From positions 1 through 46,309 of the forward strand of contig NZ_AKZI01000121.1 in NCBI RefSeq assembly GCF_000293785.1: a DNA stretch of 46,309 nt, read 5' to 3'. The notes under the pieces were generated by a model. It did no database searches and was not told where the DNA came from. It worked only from the letters and a program-made list of their open reading frames with translations. Positions 7,011 to 16,000 of this stretch are shown here, one piece after another. The DNA is from Rhodovulum sp. PH10. Its GTDB lineage: Bacteria; Pseudomonadota; Alphaproteobacteria; Rhizobiales; Xanthobacteraceae. Position 1 is the first letter of the stretch; each line of letters opens with the position of its first letter. A program made the translations under genes and the position numbers.

Positions 7011-7796
7011 TCACGCCGCGAAGCGCGACGCGCAGGCGACCAGCACGGCGACCTCGACCGCCTGCTCGGCGGCGCCCAGCACGTCGCCGGTCTGCCCGCC
7101 GATCTGGCGCATCGCCAGCGCGCCGATCGCCGCCGCCGCGGCGACCGCCAGCAGCACCGAGAGCAGCGCCTCGCGCAGCGGCAGCATCAGCAGCGCCACC
7201 ACCAGCGCGATCATCGCGGCGGTGACCGCGACCGACTGCTCGGGCGCGCCGACCCGCGCGCCGAGCCCGTCCTTGCGCGCCGCCGGCAGCTTGACCGACA
7301 GCGCCGGGATCGCCGCCCGGCCGAGCGCGTGCGCGGTCACCAGCACCGGCAGCACCGCCACCACCGGCAGCGACGCGATCGCGAACAGTTTCGTGGCGAA
7401 CGTCACCACCAGCGTCACCGAGCCGTAGGTGCCGAGCCGGCTGTCGCGCATGATGTCGAGCTTCTTCGCCTTGGTGTGGCCGCCGCCGAAACCGTCGCCG
7501 ACATCGGCGAGCCCGTCCTCGTGCAGCGCGCCGGTGACGAGCGCGCTCGCCCCGAGCGCCAGCGCCGCACCGACCGGCGCCGGCACGCCGAGCCCGTGCA
7601 GGGCGAGATAGACGAGGCCGACGATCGCACCGATCAGCGCGCCGACGAGCGGGAAGACTCGGAGCGCTCGCGCGAGGTAAGACGGTGCCGGCCCGTCCGG
7701 ATGCGTCATCGGGATTCGGGTCAGCAGCGCGATTGCCACCCGCATGTCGTCGCGCCAATCGCGCAGGCTGTTCGTATTGCTGAATGGACTGGTCAT
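7011..7796 (-). CDS. cobS: Adenosylcobinamide-GDP ribazoletransferase
   Basis: A 261-residue integral membrane enzyme that joins adenosylcobinamide-GDP to alpha-ribazole (or its phosphate) in the last steps of cobalamin synthesis. The signature HEDGLADVGDGFGGG is present (about residues 90-105), followed by TKAKKLDIMRDSRLGTYGS; several hydrophobic segments follow. Length matches the family. It is divergent from cobT with only 15 bases between the start codons, and its AAGGAG (complement of 7808-7813) lies in that gap. The cobC-like gene is downstream, so the two likely form an operon. Confidence 0.95.
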   Translation of the reverse strand: MTSPFSNTNSLRDWRDDMRVAIALLTRIPMTHPDGPAPSYLARALRVFPLVGALIGAIVGLVYLALHGLGVPAPVGAALALGASALVTGALHEDGLADVGDGFGGGHTKAKKLDIMRDSRLGTYGSVTLVVTFATKLFAIASLPVVAVLPVLVTAHALGRAAIPALSVKLPAARKDGLGARVGAPEQSVAVTAAMIALVVALLMLPLREALLSVLLAVAAAAAIGALAMRQIGGQTGDVLGAAEQAVEVAVLVACASRFAA

Positions 7797-7811
7797 CGGG
7801 AAGGACTCTCC
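7797..7811. promoter_or_regulatory. Shared divergent ribosome-binding site between cobS and cobT
   Basis: Only 15 bases separate the two divergent starts. AAGGA (7801-7805) and TCCTT (7809-7813) form an inverted repeat around CTC, the right arm reaching the first two bases of cobT. On the plus strand GGAAGGA is the Shine-Dalgarno of cobT (spacing 6 to TTG 7812); on the minus strand AAGGAG serves cobS. Promoters must therefore lie inside the opposite coding region. Confidence 0.6.
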
Positions 7812-8828
7812 TTGAATTTCGACACTCTAGACGACCTTCGCGCCGCCTGTCGCGACCTGCCGGAGGGTGACCGCGCCTCCGCCGAAGCCGCGGCCGAGCG
7901 GCAGGGCCGACTCACCAAGCCGCCGGGCAGCCTCGGCCGGCTCGAGGAGCTGGCGATCTGGCTCGCCCGCTGGCAGGGCCGGCCGATCCCGCGGCTCGAC
8001 AAGGTCGAGATCGTGGTGTTCGCCGGCAATCACGGCATCGCCGCGCGCGGCGTCTCCGCCTTCCCGATCGACGTCACCCGGCAGATGGTGGCGAACTATG
8101 CGGCGGGCGGGGCAGGGATCAACAAGCTCGCCGAGGAGGCCGACGCGGCGCTGCGCGTGGTGCCGCTCGATCTCGATCGGCCGACCGGCGACTTCACGCA
8201 AGGGGTCGCGATGGACGACGCCGATTTTCTCGCCGCCGTGACGGCGGGATACGAGGCGGTCGACCCAGAGACGGATCTGTTCGCGGTCGGCGAGATGGGC
8301 ATCGGCAACACCACCGCGGCGGCGGCGCTGTGCGCGGCGCTGCTCGGCGGCGGCGGCTCGCGCTGGGTCGGCCGCGGCACCGGGATCGACGAGGCGGGCC
8401 TCGCCCGCAAGCGCTCGGTGGTCGATGCCGGGCTCGCCCGCCACGAGAAATTGGTGGCCGATCCGCTGCGCATCGCCGCGGCGCTCGGCGGGCGCGAGCT
8501 CGCCGCGATGATGGGGGCGACGCTCGCTGCGCGCCACCACGGCGTGCCGATGCTGCTCGACGGCTTCGTCGCCACCGCCGCCGTGCTGCCGCTCTCGCGG
8601 GTGAACGCCGACGCCTTGGCGCACTGCCGCGCCGCCCACGTCTCGGCCGAGCCCGGCCACCGCGCCGCGCTCAACGCGCTCGGCCTGGTGCCGCTCCTCG
8701 ACATCGGCATGCGGCTCGGCGAGGGGACGGGCGCGGCGGTCGCCATGCTGCTCGCCCGCGCAGCCCTCGCCTGCCACGCCGGCATGGCGACCTTCGACGA
8801 GGCGGGCGTCGCCGAGAAGACGGTGTGA
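7812..8828 (+). CDS. cobT: Nicotinate-nucleotide-dimethylbenzimidazole phosphoribosyltransferase
   Basis: A 338-residue enzyme that makes alpha-ribazole phosphate from dimethylbenzimidazole and nicotinate mononucleotide. I place the start at TTG 7812 because GGAAGGA precedes it at good spacing, the protein then has the family length, and the frame upstream lies over cobS. Family segments are clear: LTKPPGSLGRLEELA near residue 35, FAGNHGIAARGVSAFP, GEMGIGNTTAAAAL, and LLDIGMRLGEGTGAA with the expected catalytic Glu at about residue 304. It supplies the substrate for the divergent CobS. A stable hairpin follows the stop (8842-8878). Confidence 0.95.
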   Translation: MNFDTLDDLRAACRDLPEGDRASAEAAAERQGRLTKPPGSLGRLEELAIWLARWQGRPIPRLDKVEIVVFAGNHGIAARGVSAFPIDVTRQMVANYAAGGAGINKLAEEADAALRVVPLDLDRPTGDFTQGVAMDDADFLAAVTAGYEAVDPETDLFAVGEMGIGNTTAAAALCAALLGGGGSRWVGRGTGIDEAGLARKRSVVDAGLARHEKLVADPLRIAAALGGRELAAMMGATLAARHHGVPMLLDGFVATAAVLPLSRVNADALAHCRAAHVSAEPGHRAALNALGLVPLLDIGMRLGEGTGAAVAMLLARAALACHAGMATFDEAGVAEKTV

Positions 8829-8841
8829 CATCGCCGCCGAA

Positions 8842-8878
8842 CCGTCGCCGGGCTTTTTCTTTCCCCGCCCGGCGACGG
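8842..8878 (+). terminator. Long hairpin after cobT, possible terminator
   Basis: CCGTCGCCGGGC (8842-8853) pairs perfectly with GCCCGGCGACGG (8867-8878). The 13-base loop is all pyrimidine and includes TTTTT. A classical T run after the stem is missing, so termination is plausible but not certain. Confidence 0.45.
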
Positions 8879-8987
8879 ACCGGGCGCGACGGGAGCGGGC
8901 GGGTGCGGCGCCCGCCCGCGTTGCCTCGACGGACGGAGCCTCTATGATCCGGCCGTCCCGAAAACTTCAGCGGAAGACCTTCCCGGC

Positions 8988-10430
8988 ATGACGGTGCATC
9001 AGAATTTCATCGGCGGCGAATGGGTCGCGGCCGCCAATGCGGCTCCGAACGTCAACCCGTCCGACCTCTCCGACACCGTCGGCGAGTACGCCCGCGCGAG
9101 CCGCGCCGACGCGGAGGCCGCGATCGCCGCGGCGAAGGCGGCGTTTCCGGCGTGGTCGCGCACCAGCCCGCATCTGCGCTACGAGGCGCTGAAGAGGATT
9201 TCCGACGAGATTCTCGCCCGCAAGGAGGAGCTCGGCCGGCTGCTCGCGCGCGAGGAGGGCAAGACGCTCGCCGACGGCATCGGCGAGGCGACCCGCGCGG
9301 GCCAAGTGTTCGCATACTTCGCCGGCGAAGCGGTGCGGATGGCCGGGGAAAAATTCGCCAGCACGCGGCCCGGCGTCGAGGTCGACGTCACCCGCGAAGC
9401 GGTCGGCGTGGTGGCGATGATCACGCCGTGGAACTTTCCGATCGCGATCCCAGCCTGGAAGATCGCGCCTGCGCTCGCTTACGGCAACTGCGTGGTGATC
9501 AAGCCGGCCGATCTGGTGCCGGGCTCGGCCTGGGCACTCGCCGACATCATCGCGCGGTCGGGCATTCCGGCCGGCGTGTTCAATCTGGTGATGGGGCGCG
9601 GCTCGGAGATCGGCGACGTGCTGCTCGGCCACGACGACGTCGCGGCGATCTCCTTCACCGGCTCGGTCGCGACCGGCCGAAAGATCGCCCAGGCGGCCGT
9701 CACCGCGCCGGTGATGAAGAAGGTGCAGATGGAGATGGGCGGCAAGAGCCCGCTCGTCGTGCTCGACGACGCCGATCTCGGCGTCGCCGTGGAGTGCGCC
9801 GCCAACGGCGCTTTCCACCAGACCGGCCAGCGCTGCACCGCCGGCACCCGGCTGATCGTCACGGAAAAAATTCACGACCGCTTCGTCGACGGCCTCACCG
9901 AGCGCATGAAGGCGCTGGTGGTCGACCATGCGCTGAAGCCGGGCACCCATATCGGTCCGGTGGTCGACGACAATCAGCTCGAGCAGGATCTGCGCTACAT
10001 CGCGATCGGCCAGAAGGAGGGCGCGACGCTGCACTGGGGCGGCGAGCGGCTCAATCGTGATACCCAGGGCTTTTATCTCCAGCCGGCGCTGTTCGTCGGC
10101 TGCCGCAACGACATGCAGATCGCGCGGGAAGAGATTTTCGGGCCGGTCGCCGCGGTGATCAGGGTGAAGGACTACGAGGAGGCGCTGACGGTGGCGAACG
10201 ACACCGCGTTCGGCCTGTCGTCCGGCATCTGTACCACGAGCCTGAAGCACGCGACCCACTTCAAGCGCAACTCCGACGCCGGCATGGTGAACGTCAATCT
10301 GCCGACCGCCGGCGTCGACTATCACGTGCCGTTCGGTGGCCGAAAAGGCTCGAGCTACGGTCCGCGCGAGCAGGGCCATTACGCCATCGAGTTCTACACC
10401 ACGGTGAAGACCAGCTACACGCTGGCCTGA
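8988..10430 (+). CDS. NAD(P)-dependent aldehyde dehydrogenase, probable alpha-ketoglutarate semialdehyde dehydrogenase
   Basis: A 480-residue aldehyde dehydrogenase. The cofactor and catalytic motifs are intact: MITPWNFPIAIPAWKIAPAL, SFTGSVATGRKIAQ, catalytic Glu249 in MEMGGKSPLVV and catalytic Cys283 in HQTGQRCTAGTR, then EEIFGPVAAVIRV and GLSSGICTTS. The closing segment (GRKGSSYGPREQGHYAIEFYT) is like that of the 2,5-dioxovalerate (alpha-ketoglutarate semialdehyde) dehydrogenase group, which finishes oxidation of pentoses, sugar acids and hydroxyproline. No pathway partners lie next to it, so the exact substrate is inferred. The stop codon starts a 15-base repeat unit. Confidence 0.85.
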   Translation: MTVHQNFIGGEWVAAANAAPNVNPSDLSDTVGEYARASRADAEAAIAAAKAAFPAWSRTSPHLRYEALKRISDEILARKEELGRLLAREEGKTLADGIGEATRAGQVFAYFAGEAVRMAGEKFASTRPGVEVDVTREAVGVVAMITPWNFPIAIPAWKIAPALAYGNCVVIKPADLVPGSAWALADIIARSGIPAGVFNLVMGRGSEIGDVLLGHDDVAAISFTGSVATGRKIAQAAVTAPVMKKVQMEMGGKSPLVVLDDADLGVAVECAANGAFHQTGQRCTAGTRLIVTEKIHDRFVDGLTERMKALVVDHALKPGTHIGPVVDDNQLEQDLRYIAIGQKEGATLHWGGERLNRDTQGFYLQPALFVGCRNDMQIAREEIFGPVAAVIRVKDYEEALTVANDTAFGLSSGICTTSLKHATHFKRNSDAGMVNVNLPTAGVDYHVPFGGRKGSSYGPREQGHYAIEFYTTVKTSYTLA

Positions 10431-10457
10431 CACACGCTCCCGTGACACGCTCGCGTG
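10428..10457. repeat. Two 15-bp units over the aldehyde dehydrogenase stop codon
   Basis: Units 10428-10442 and 10443-10457 share TGACAC.CGCTC.CGTG spacing. The first begins with the stop TGA. They resemble units at 31209-31238 and 19241-19285. Confidence 0.5.
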
Positions 10458-10480
10458 TGTGTCACGCGCGGATGCGCGGA

Positions 10481-10583
10481 CCGTAGGGTGGGCACGGCGA
10501 AGCGTGCGCACCACGGGCCGACCCGATGGGCCGCCACGGTGGACTGGTGGGCACGGCGCCATGCGCCTCTGCCCACCCTACGG
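10481..10583. repeat. Intergenic palindromic repeat element (GTAGGGTGGGCA type)
   Basis: CCGTAGGGTGGGCA (10481-10494) and TGCCCACCCTACGG (10570-10583) are exact 14-base inverted arms enclosing a GC-rich body with a second GGTGGGCACGGCG. Elements with these arms are widespread between genes in Alphaproteobacteria. No coding function. Confidence 0.7.
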
Positions 10584-10603
10584 CTGCCGACCTACGGCTT
10601 TTC

Positions 10604-10630
10604 ACCTCTCCCCGCCGTGCGGGGAGAGGT
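10604..10630. repeat. Second palindromic element (CTCTCCCCGC type)
   Basis: ACCTCTCCCCGC (10604-10615) pairs with GCGGGGAGAGGT (10619-10630) around CGT. It continues with the GTCGGAGTCCGAGCGA type sequence often found beside this hairpin in Rhizobiales intergenic regions. It may form a stable RNA hairpin after either convergent gene. Confidence 0.65.
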
Positions 10631-10707
10631 CGGAGTCCGAGCGACAGCGAGGGCTCCGGCCGAGGGGGCCTCGCGTGGGCCATCGCTGTCCGTCCAAAAA
10701 AATCACG

Positions 10708-11103
10708 TCACATGCCGGGCTCGAGCGGCTTCTCCACCGCGCCGCCGGCGGCCACCCAATCTTTGAACGCGCCGAGATTGAGCACCTTTTCGTAGCCGAG
10801 GTCCTTCAAGACTTTGCCGCCGAGCGCCGAGCGGCCGCCCGAGGCGCAGTAGACGATCACCGTCTTCGCCTTGTCGAACGCCTTGTCGTGGAACGGCGAC
10901 TCCGGGTCGGCCCGGAACTCCAGCATGCCGCGCGACACGTGCACCGCGCCCTTCACCTTGCCGGAATTGGCGACTTCCGGGGCGTCGCGCACGTCGACCA
11001 CCAGAACGTCGCCCCCCGCCATCAGGCCGCGCGCCTCGTCCGGGGAAATTTTCGGGACTGCGGCATTGGCCGCGGCCATCATCTCCTTCAGGCTGGTCGC
11101 CAT
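10708..11103 (-). CDS. Rhodanese-like sulfurtransferase domain protein
   Basis: A 131-residue single-domain rhodanese. The active-site loop is VIVYCASGGRSAL with catalytic Cys86, where persulfide would form; DVLVVDVRDAPEV and KGAVHVSRGMLEF are the other conserved segments. The start is the ATG at 11103, preceded on the minus strand by GGAG; an upstream extension to 11229 has no family similarity. There is no signal peptide, so it is cytoplasmic. It stands alone between intergenic repeats and an apparently non-coding gap, so no partner is visible. Family members carry sulfur or detoxify sulfide or cyanide; the substrate here is unknown. Confidence 0.9.
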   Translation of the reverse strand: MATSLKEMMAAANAAVPKISPDEARGLMAGGDVLVVDVRDAPEVANSGKVKGAVHVSRGMLEFRADPESPFHDKAFDKAKTVIVYCASGGRSALGGKVLKDLGYEKVLNLGAFKDWVAAGGAVEKPLEPGM

Positions 11104-11433
11104 TCCAACTCTCCATGTCACTTTCAGGGGTCTTTGCGGGGGTTTTCGCGCACGGCTGCTGCAGCGCAGCAACCGTGGGTCTCGTCCTACACCCTGCGCG
11201 GGCGTCGCGGGACCCGGAAATCGTTGCATGAGGCAGAAAGGAAGGCGGAAGCGGCCGATCTACAATCGCTTATGGTTGTGTGAGGCTCGCGGTAATATCG
11301 TCTGGTTGTCATGCCGTTTCGATCGGACGGGCGAGGCATGTCCCCGCGCAGCACCATCGGGCGTTGTCCGTCACGCGCGAGGCGTTATTCTCTTCCTCGC
11401 CACTCGCCCCCTTTGCCACCGCCGAGCGATCGC
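11104..11433. other. Non-coding gap between rhodanese and thioesterase
   Basis: 330 bases between divergent genes, which must hold both promoters. A less GC-rich stretch lies at about 11245-11320. No gene, hairpin or clear promoter boxes recognised. Confidence 0.5.
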
Positions 11434-11904
11434 ATGGATGCATTTCAGGACCACTATCCCGAGGCCGTCGCCCATTGTTACGGGTGCGGCCGGCTCAACG
11501 CGCACGGCCATCGAATCAAGACCGTGTGGGACGGCGACGAGACCGTCACCCGCTTCGTGCCGGAGCCCTGGCACACCGCCATTCCGGGCTTCGTCTATGG
11601 CGGGTTGATCGCCTCGCTGATCGACTGCCACTCGACCGGCACCGCCGCTGCCGCGATGTATCGCCAGGAGGGGCGGGGGCTCGACACGCTGCCGGCGTTC
11701 CGCTTCGTCACCGGCTCGCTGCACGTCGACTATCTGGCTCCGACCCCGCTCGGCGAGATCGAGATCCGCGGGCGCGTCGCCCAGATCAAGGGCCGCAAGG
11801 TGGTGGTGGAGACCGACGTTCTGGCCGGCGGCAAGGTGACCGCGCGGGGCACCGTGGTCGCGGTGCAGATGCCCGAAAATTTCGGCGCCGTGTCGCCCGA
11901 CTGA
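11434..11904 (+). CDS. PaaI-type hotdog-fold thioesterase
   Basis: A 156-residue hotdog-fold protein of the PaaI/YbgC-like acyl-CoA thioesterase group. The N-terminus carries HCYGCGRLNAHGHRIK, a Cys pair often seen in this subgroup. Central helix residues are in AIPGFVYGGLIASLIDCH, where the Gly-Gly and the acidic residue of the active site sit, followed by the beta strands GSLHVDYLAPTPLGEIEIRG and AVQMPENF. Start ATG 11434 is chosen because the family begins just before the Cys motif. It likely hydrolyses an acyl-CoA in the cytoplasm; the acyl group is unknown. Confidence 0.85.
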   Translation: MDAFQDHYPEAVAHCYGCGRLNAHGHRIKTVWDGDETVTRFVPEPWHTAIPGFVYGGLIASLIDCHSTGTAAAAMYRQEGRGLDTLPAFRFVTGSLHVDYLAPTPLGEIEIRGRVAQIKGRKVVVETDVLAGGKVTARGTVVAVQMPENFGAVSPD

Positions 11905-11984
11905 CTGCGTTTTCGCGCTCGCCGAGACGTCATTCGCGCCGCCTCCGGCGTTTCGCTATCCTCCCGTGCGCAAAAGGACGAGCG

Positions 11985-12584
11985 ATGACCATTCCGCAGC
12001 GGCACATGGACAAGGCGACCTTCCTCGACTGGGTCGAGCGCCGTGCAGCGCCCGACCAGGAGGGCCGCTGCGAGCTGGTGGGGGGCTTCGTCGTCATGAT
12101 GATGCGGCCGGTGAGGGGACACGCGCTGATCGTGGGGAACCTGCTCGTCGCCCTGCGCGAAAGGCTGGACCATACGCGTTGGGATGTGCTGTCGGACTTC
12201 GGCACCGAAACCGGCATCGACACGGTGCGGGCCCCGGACATCGTCGTGGTGCCGGCCGGCGGAAGCCCGAAGGACCGCACGACGACATTGCCGGTGCTGG
12301 TGGCCGAGGTCTTGTCGCCCTCGACCGTCACCGTCGACCTCGGCGACAAGGCGGCCGAATATCTCGGGCTCGACAGCCTCGTGGCCTATCTCGTGGTGGC
12401 GCAGGACGAGCCGAAGGTGTGGCTGTGGGTGCGCGGCGAAAACGGCTTTCCCGCCGGCCCGCAGCCGATCGCCGGGCGCGATGCGATGGCAAGAACTCCT
12501 CCGCTCGGGCTCGACCTGCCCTTGTCGGAGGTTTTTGCCGGCATCGTGCAGGACGAGGACGGAGCGGAGGGTAGGGCGGAATAG
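11985..12584 (+). CDS. Uma2 family (DUF820) putative restriction endonuclease-like protein
   Basis: A 199-residue protein with the PD-(D/E)XK-like Uma2 fold. The start ATG 11985 has AAAAGGACGAG upstream. Family segments are RCELVGGFVVMM near the N-terminus, HALIVGNLLVALRERL, then APDIVVVPAG with the Asp and LPVLVAEVLSPST with the Glu of the putative nuclease core, followed by KAAEYLGLDSLVAYLVV. These proteins are abundant in cyanobacteria and scattered elsewhere; their function is not settled. The last codons and the stop TAG (12582-12584) are supplied by an intergenic repeat (GTAGGGCGGAATAG), so the C-terminal EGRAE is repeat-derived. Confidence 0.85.
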   Translation: MTIPQRHMDKATFLDWVERRAAPDQEGRCELVGGFVVMMMRPVRGHALIVGNLLVALRERLDHTRWDVLSDFGTETGIDTVRAPDIVVVPAGGSPKDRTTTLPVLVAEVLSPSTVTVDLGDKAAEYLGLDSLVAYLVVAQDEPKVWLWVRGENGFPAGPQPIAGRDAMARTPPLGLDLPLSEVFAGIVQDEDGAEGRAE

Positions 12585-12872
12585 CGAAGCGTATTCCGCC
12601 GCAGGCACGGGAGGTTTGGTCGGCGGATCACGGCGCGGTGCGCCTGATCCGCCCTACGGGACTGCCGGGGTGACGGAGGAGCGCGAAACCGAAGGTAGGG
12701 CGGAGGGTAGGGCGAAATAGCGAAGCGTATTCCGCCGGGCGGCCGGGAATGCACCACCGGCGGATTGCGGCGCGGCTTTCGTGACTGGACGTCCCGCCGG
12801 CGGATCACGGCGCGGCCTTCGTGCTCGGACGGCGCGAAGCGCCGGTCCGAGTGCGCCTGATCCGCCCTACGA
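12571..12872. repeat. Cluster of intergenic palindromic repeats of two families
   Basis: Family A: GTAGGGCGGAATAGCGAAGC... at 12571-12600 and a near copy at 12707-12736 (ends TATTCCGCC), with a partial start at 12695. Family B: GGCGGATCACGGCGCG at about 12622 and 12799, each closed by TGATCCGCC (12645-12653 and 12858-12866), plus a variant near 12761. B copies form long hairpins. The cluster fills most of the 437 bases between Uma2 and the alpha-2-macroglobulin gene; no gene is visible in the rest. Confidence 0.8.
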
Positions 12873-13021
12873 CTGCCCACTCGCTACTCCCCACTCGCCA
12901 TTCGCCACCCCATCGAACCATCCACCGCCGCCGCCACACCAAGCCGGTGGCGGAGTTGCGCCGCCGGCCTGCGATGCGGCCGGGAGGCACCGGGACGCCG
13001 CCCGGAGAGAGGATCTTTTCC

Positions 13022-16000
13022 ATGCTCGATCGTCTGCGGGCCGGCGCGCTCGCCGTGCTTCTCGCGCTGCCGCTCGCTTTCGGCGCCACCGCCTTCATCG
13101 CCCCCGTCGGCGCGGCTGAAAAAGCCTTCCAGCGCGACGACCTCGCCGATGCCGCGATCCGGCTGGAGGCGCAGCTGCGCAGGGACGCCGGCCCGGCGGG
13201 CAAGGCGACGCCCGAGACGCTGCGCCGCGACGCCGCCCGCGCACTCTCCCGCAACGATGCCAAGACCGCGCTGCAGGCGCTGGCAAAGCTGGTCGCCGTG
13301 ACGCCCGATGCCGCCGACGGCTGGCTGCGCTACTCGCGCGCCATCCTCGACACCACCGCCGCGAACGACCGCAACCGCTGGGGTTCTCTCGACCGCGCCG
13401 CCACCGCCGCCTATGCCGGCTACCAGCGCGCCACCACTCCGGCGGACGAAGCCTCAGCCCTCGTGCTGCTCGGCCGCGCCTATGGCGATCGCAACATCTG
13501 GCGCCCGGCGCTCGACACGCTGCGGCTTTCCCTCGACCTCCAGGACGACCCCGGCGTCCGCGCGCTGTACGAAAAGCTGCGCGCCGAGCACGGCTTTCGC
13601 CTGCTCGACTACACGGTCGATGCCGACACCGCCTCGCCGCGTGCCTGCTTCCAGTTCTCGGAAGCCCTTCCCGCCCGCACCGATTTTTCGCCCTACGTCG
13701 CGGTGGAGGGTCAGAACCGGCCGGCGCTCTCGGTCGAGGGCAGCCAGCTCTGCGTCGGCGGCCTGAGCCATGGCGAGAGCTATCACGTCACGCTGCGCGA
13801 GGGCTTGCCCTCGACCGTGCGGGAAAACCTCGCCACCGCCGCCGAGTACACGCTCTATGTGCGCGACCGAAAGCCGTTCGTCCGCTTCAGCGGCAAAGCC
13901 TATGTGCTGCCGCGCACCGGCCAGCAGGGCATTCCGGTGGTCAGCGTCAACACGCAGGCGGTGGCGATCACCGTCTACCGGATCGGCGACCGCAACCTGA
14001 TCGACCCGCTCTCCAACGACAATCTCGAGCGCAATCTCGACCGCTACACGCTGGAGCAGATCGCGGAGACCCGCGGCCAGAAGGTGTGGACGGGCGACCT
14101 TTCGGTCGAATCGCCGCTCAATGCCGAGGTGACCACCGCCTTCCCGGTCGGCGAGGCGGTGAAGACGCTCGAGCCCGGCGTTTACGTGATGGCGGCCGAG
14201 CCGAAGGGAAAGCCCGACACCGACTACGGCCCGGTCGCGACCCAGTGGTTCGTCGTCTCCGATCTCGGCCTCTCTGCGGTCTCGGCCGGCGACGGCATCC
14301 ATGTGTTCGTGAACGCCTTGGCGAGCACCGATCCGCGGGCGGGCGTCGAGGTGCGGCTGGTCGCCCGCAACAACGAGATCCTCGCCACCCGCACCACCGA
14401 TGCCGACGGCCACGCGCTGTTCGAGGCCGGGTTTTCCCGCGGCGAGGCGGGGCTGGCGCCGGCCGTGCTGGTCGCCGCGCTCGCCGGGGACTACGCCTTT
14501 CTGAGCCTCACCGCGCCCGCCTTCGACCTCACCGATCGTGGTGTCGACGGCCGCCCGGCGCCCGACGGGCTCGACGCCTATGTGGTCACCGAGCGCGGCG
14601 TCTACCGCACCGGCGAGACCGTGCATGCGACGGCGCTGCTGCGCGACGCCAAGGGCGTCGCCGCGACCGGCGTGCCGCTGACGCTGGTCTTCTCGCGGCC
14701 GGACGGCGTCGAGCACCGCCGCATCGTGGTCGCCGACCAGGGGCTCGGCGGCCGCACCGTCGATCTGCCGATCGTCGCGACCGCCCCCACCGGCACCTGG
14801 CGGCTGCGCGCCTTCACCGACCCCAAGCGCCCGGCGGTCGGCGAGACCTCGTTCCTGGTGGAAGACTACGTGCCGGACCGGATCGAGTTCGACCTGAAGA
14901 CCGAGGCGAAGGCGATCTCCGAGAGCGCGCCGGCGACCGTCACGGTCGACGGACGCTTCCTCTACGGCGCGCCCGCCGCCGACCTCGATCTCGACGGCGA
15001 GGTGACGGTGAAGGCGGTCGACGGACGGCCGGGTTTTCCGGGCTACGTCTTCGGCGTGAGTGAGGACGACGAGGAGGGCGCCGGCACCACCCGCCAGCCG
15101 CTCACCGACCTGCCGGCGACCGACGCGAAGGGATTTGCCGGCATCGAGGTGCCCTTGCGCGAGAAGCCGGCGACCTCGCGTCCGCTGGAGGCAACCGTGG
15201 CGATCCGCATGGCGGAGGCGGGCGGCCGGGCGGTGGAGCGCACGCTGACGCTGCCGGTCGCCCCGAGCGGCCCGGCGATCGGGATAAAAGCGCTGTTTTC
15301 CGGCGACACCGTGGGCGAGGGCGAGACCGCGCGCTTCGACGTGGTGGTGGCGGCGCCCGACGGCAGCACGCGTGCCCAGCGCGGCGTGAAATGGGAGCTT
15401 TTGAAAGTCGACACCCGCTATCAGTGGTATCGGCAGGACGGCTCCTGGAGCTACGAGCCGGTCAAGACCATCCGGCGCGTCGCCGACGGCACGCTCGACG
15501 TCGCGGCGGACACGCCCGGCCGCATCGCGGTGCCGGTCGAATGGGGCCGTTACCGTCTCGACGTGTCGTCCGCCGAGCCCGGCGTGCCGGGCGCCTCGGT
15601 TGCGTTCGATGCCGGCTTCTTCGCCGAAGCCTCCGCCGACACGCCGGACCTTCTGGAGATCGCGGTCGACAAGCCGGCCTATCGCAGCGGCGAGACGATG
15701 ACCGTCGCGGTCACCGCCCGCACCGCGGGGCGGGTGCGCCTGAGCGTGCTCGGCGCCGACAAGCTGATCACCACGGTGAACCGCACGGTCGAGGCCGGCG
15801 TCGCGAAGCTCACCCTGCCGGTGACGGCCGAGTGGGGCAGCGGGGCCTATGTCGTCGCGACGCTGCTGCGGCCGCTCGATGCGCAGGCGAAGCGCATGCC
15901 CGGCCGGGCGGTCGGCGTGCAATGGGTGTCGGTCGACCGCGCGGCGCGCACGCTCGGCGTGGCGCTGAAGACGCCGCAGGTCGTGCGGCCGAACGAGACC

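Noticed and set aside
7797-7811. Cobalamin riboswitch before cobT or cobS
   Set aside because: Only 15 bases lie between the divergent starts and no B12-box-like sequence is seen.
7329-7811. Upstream extension of the cobT frame
   Set aside because: It overlaps cobS and encodes Arg/His-rich sequence without family similarity; TTG 7812 has a good ribosome site.
12821-13021. Upstream extension of the alpha-2-macroglobulin frame
   Set aside because: It is encoded by repeat DNA, has no family similarity, and would hide a good ribosome site and signal peptide at 13022.
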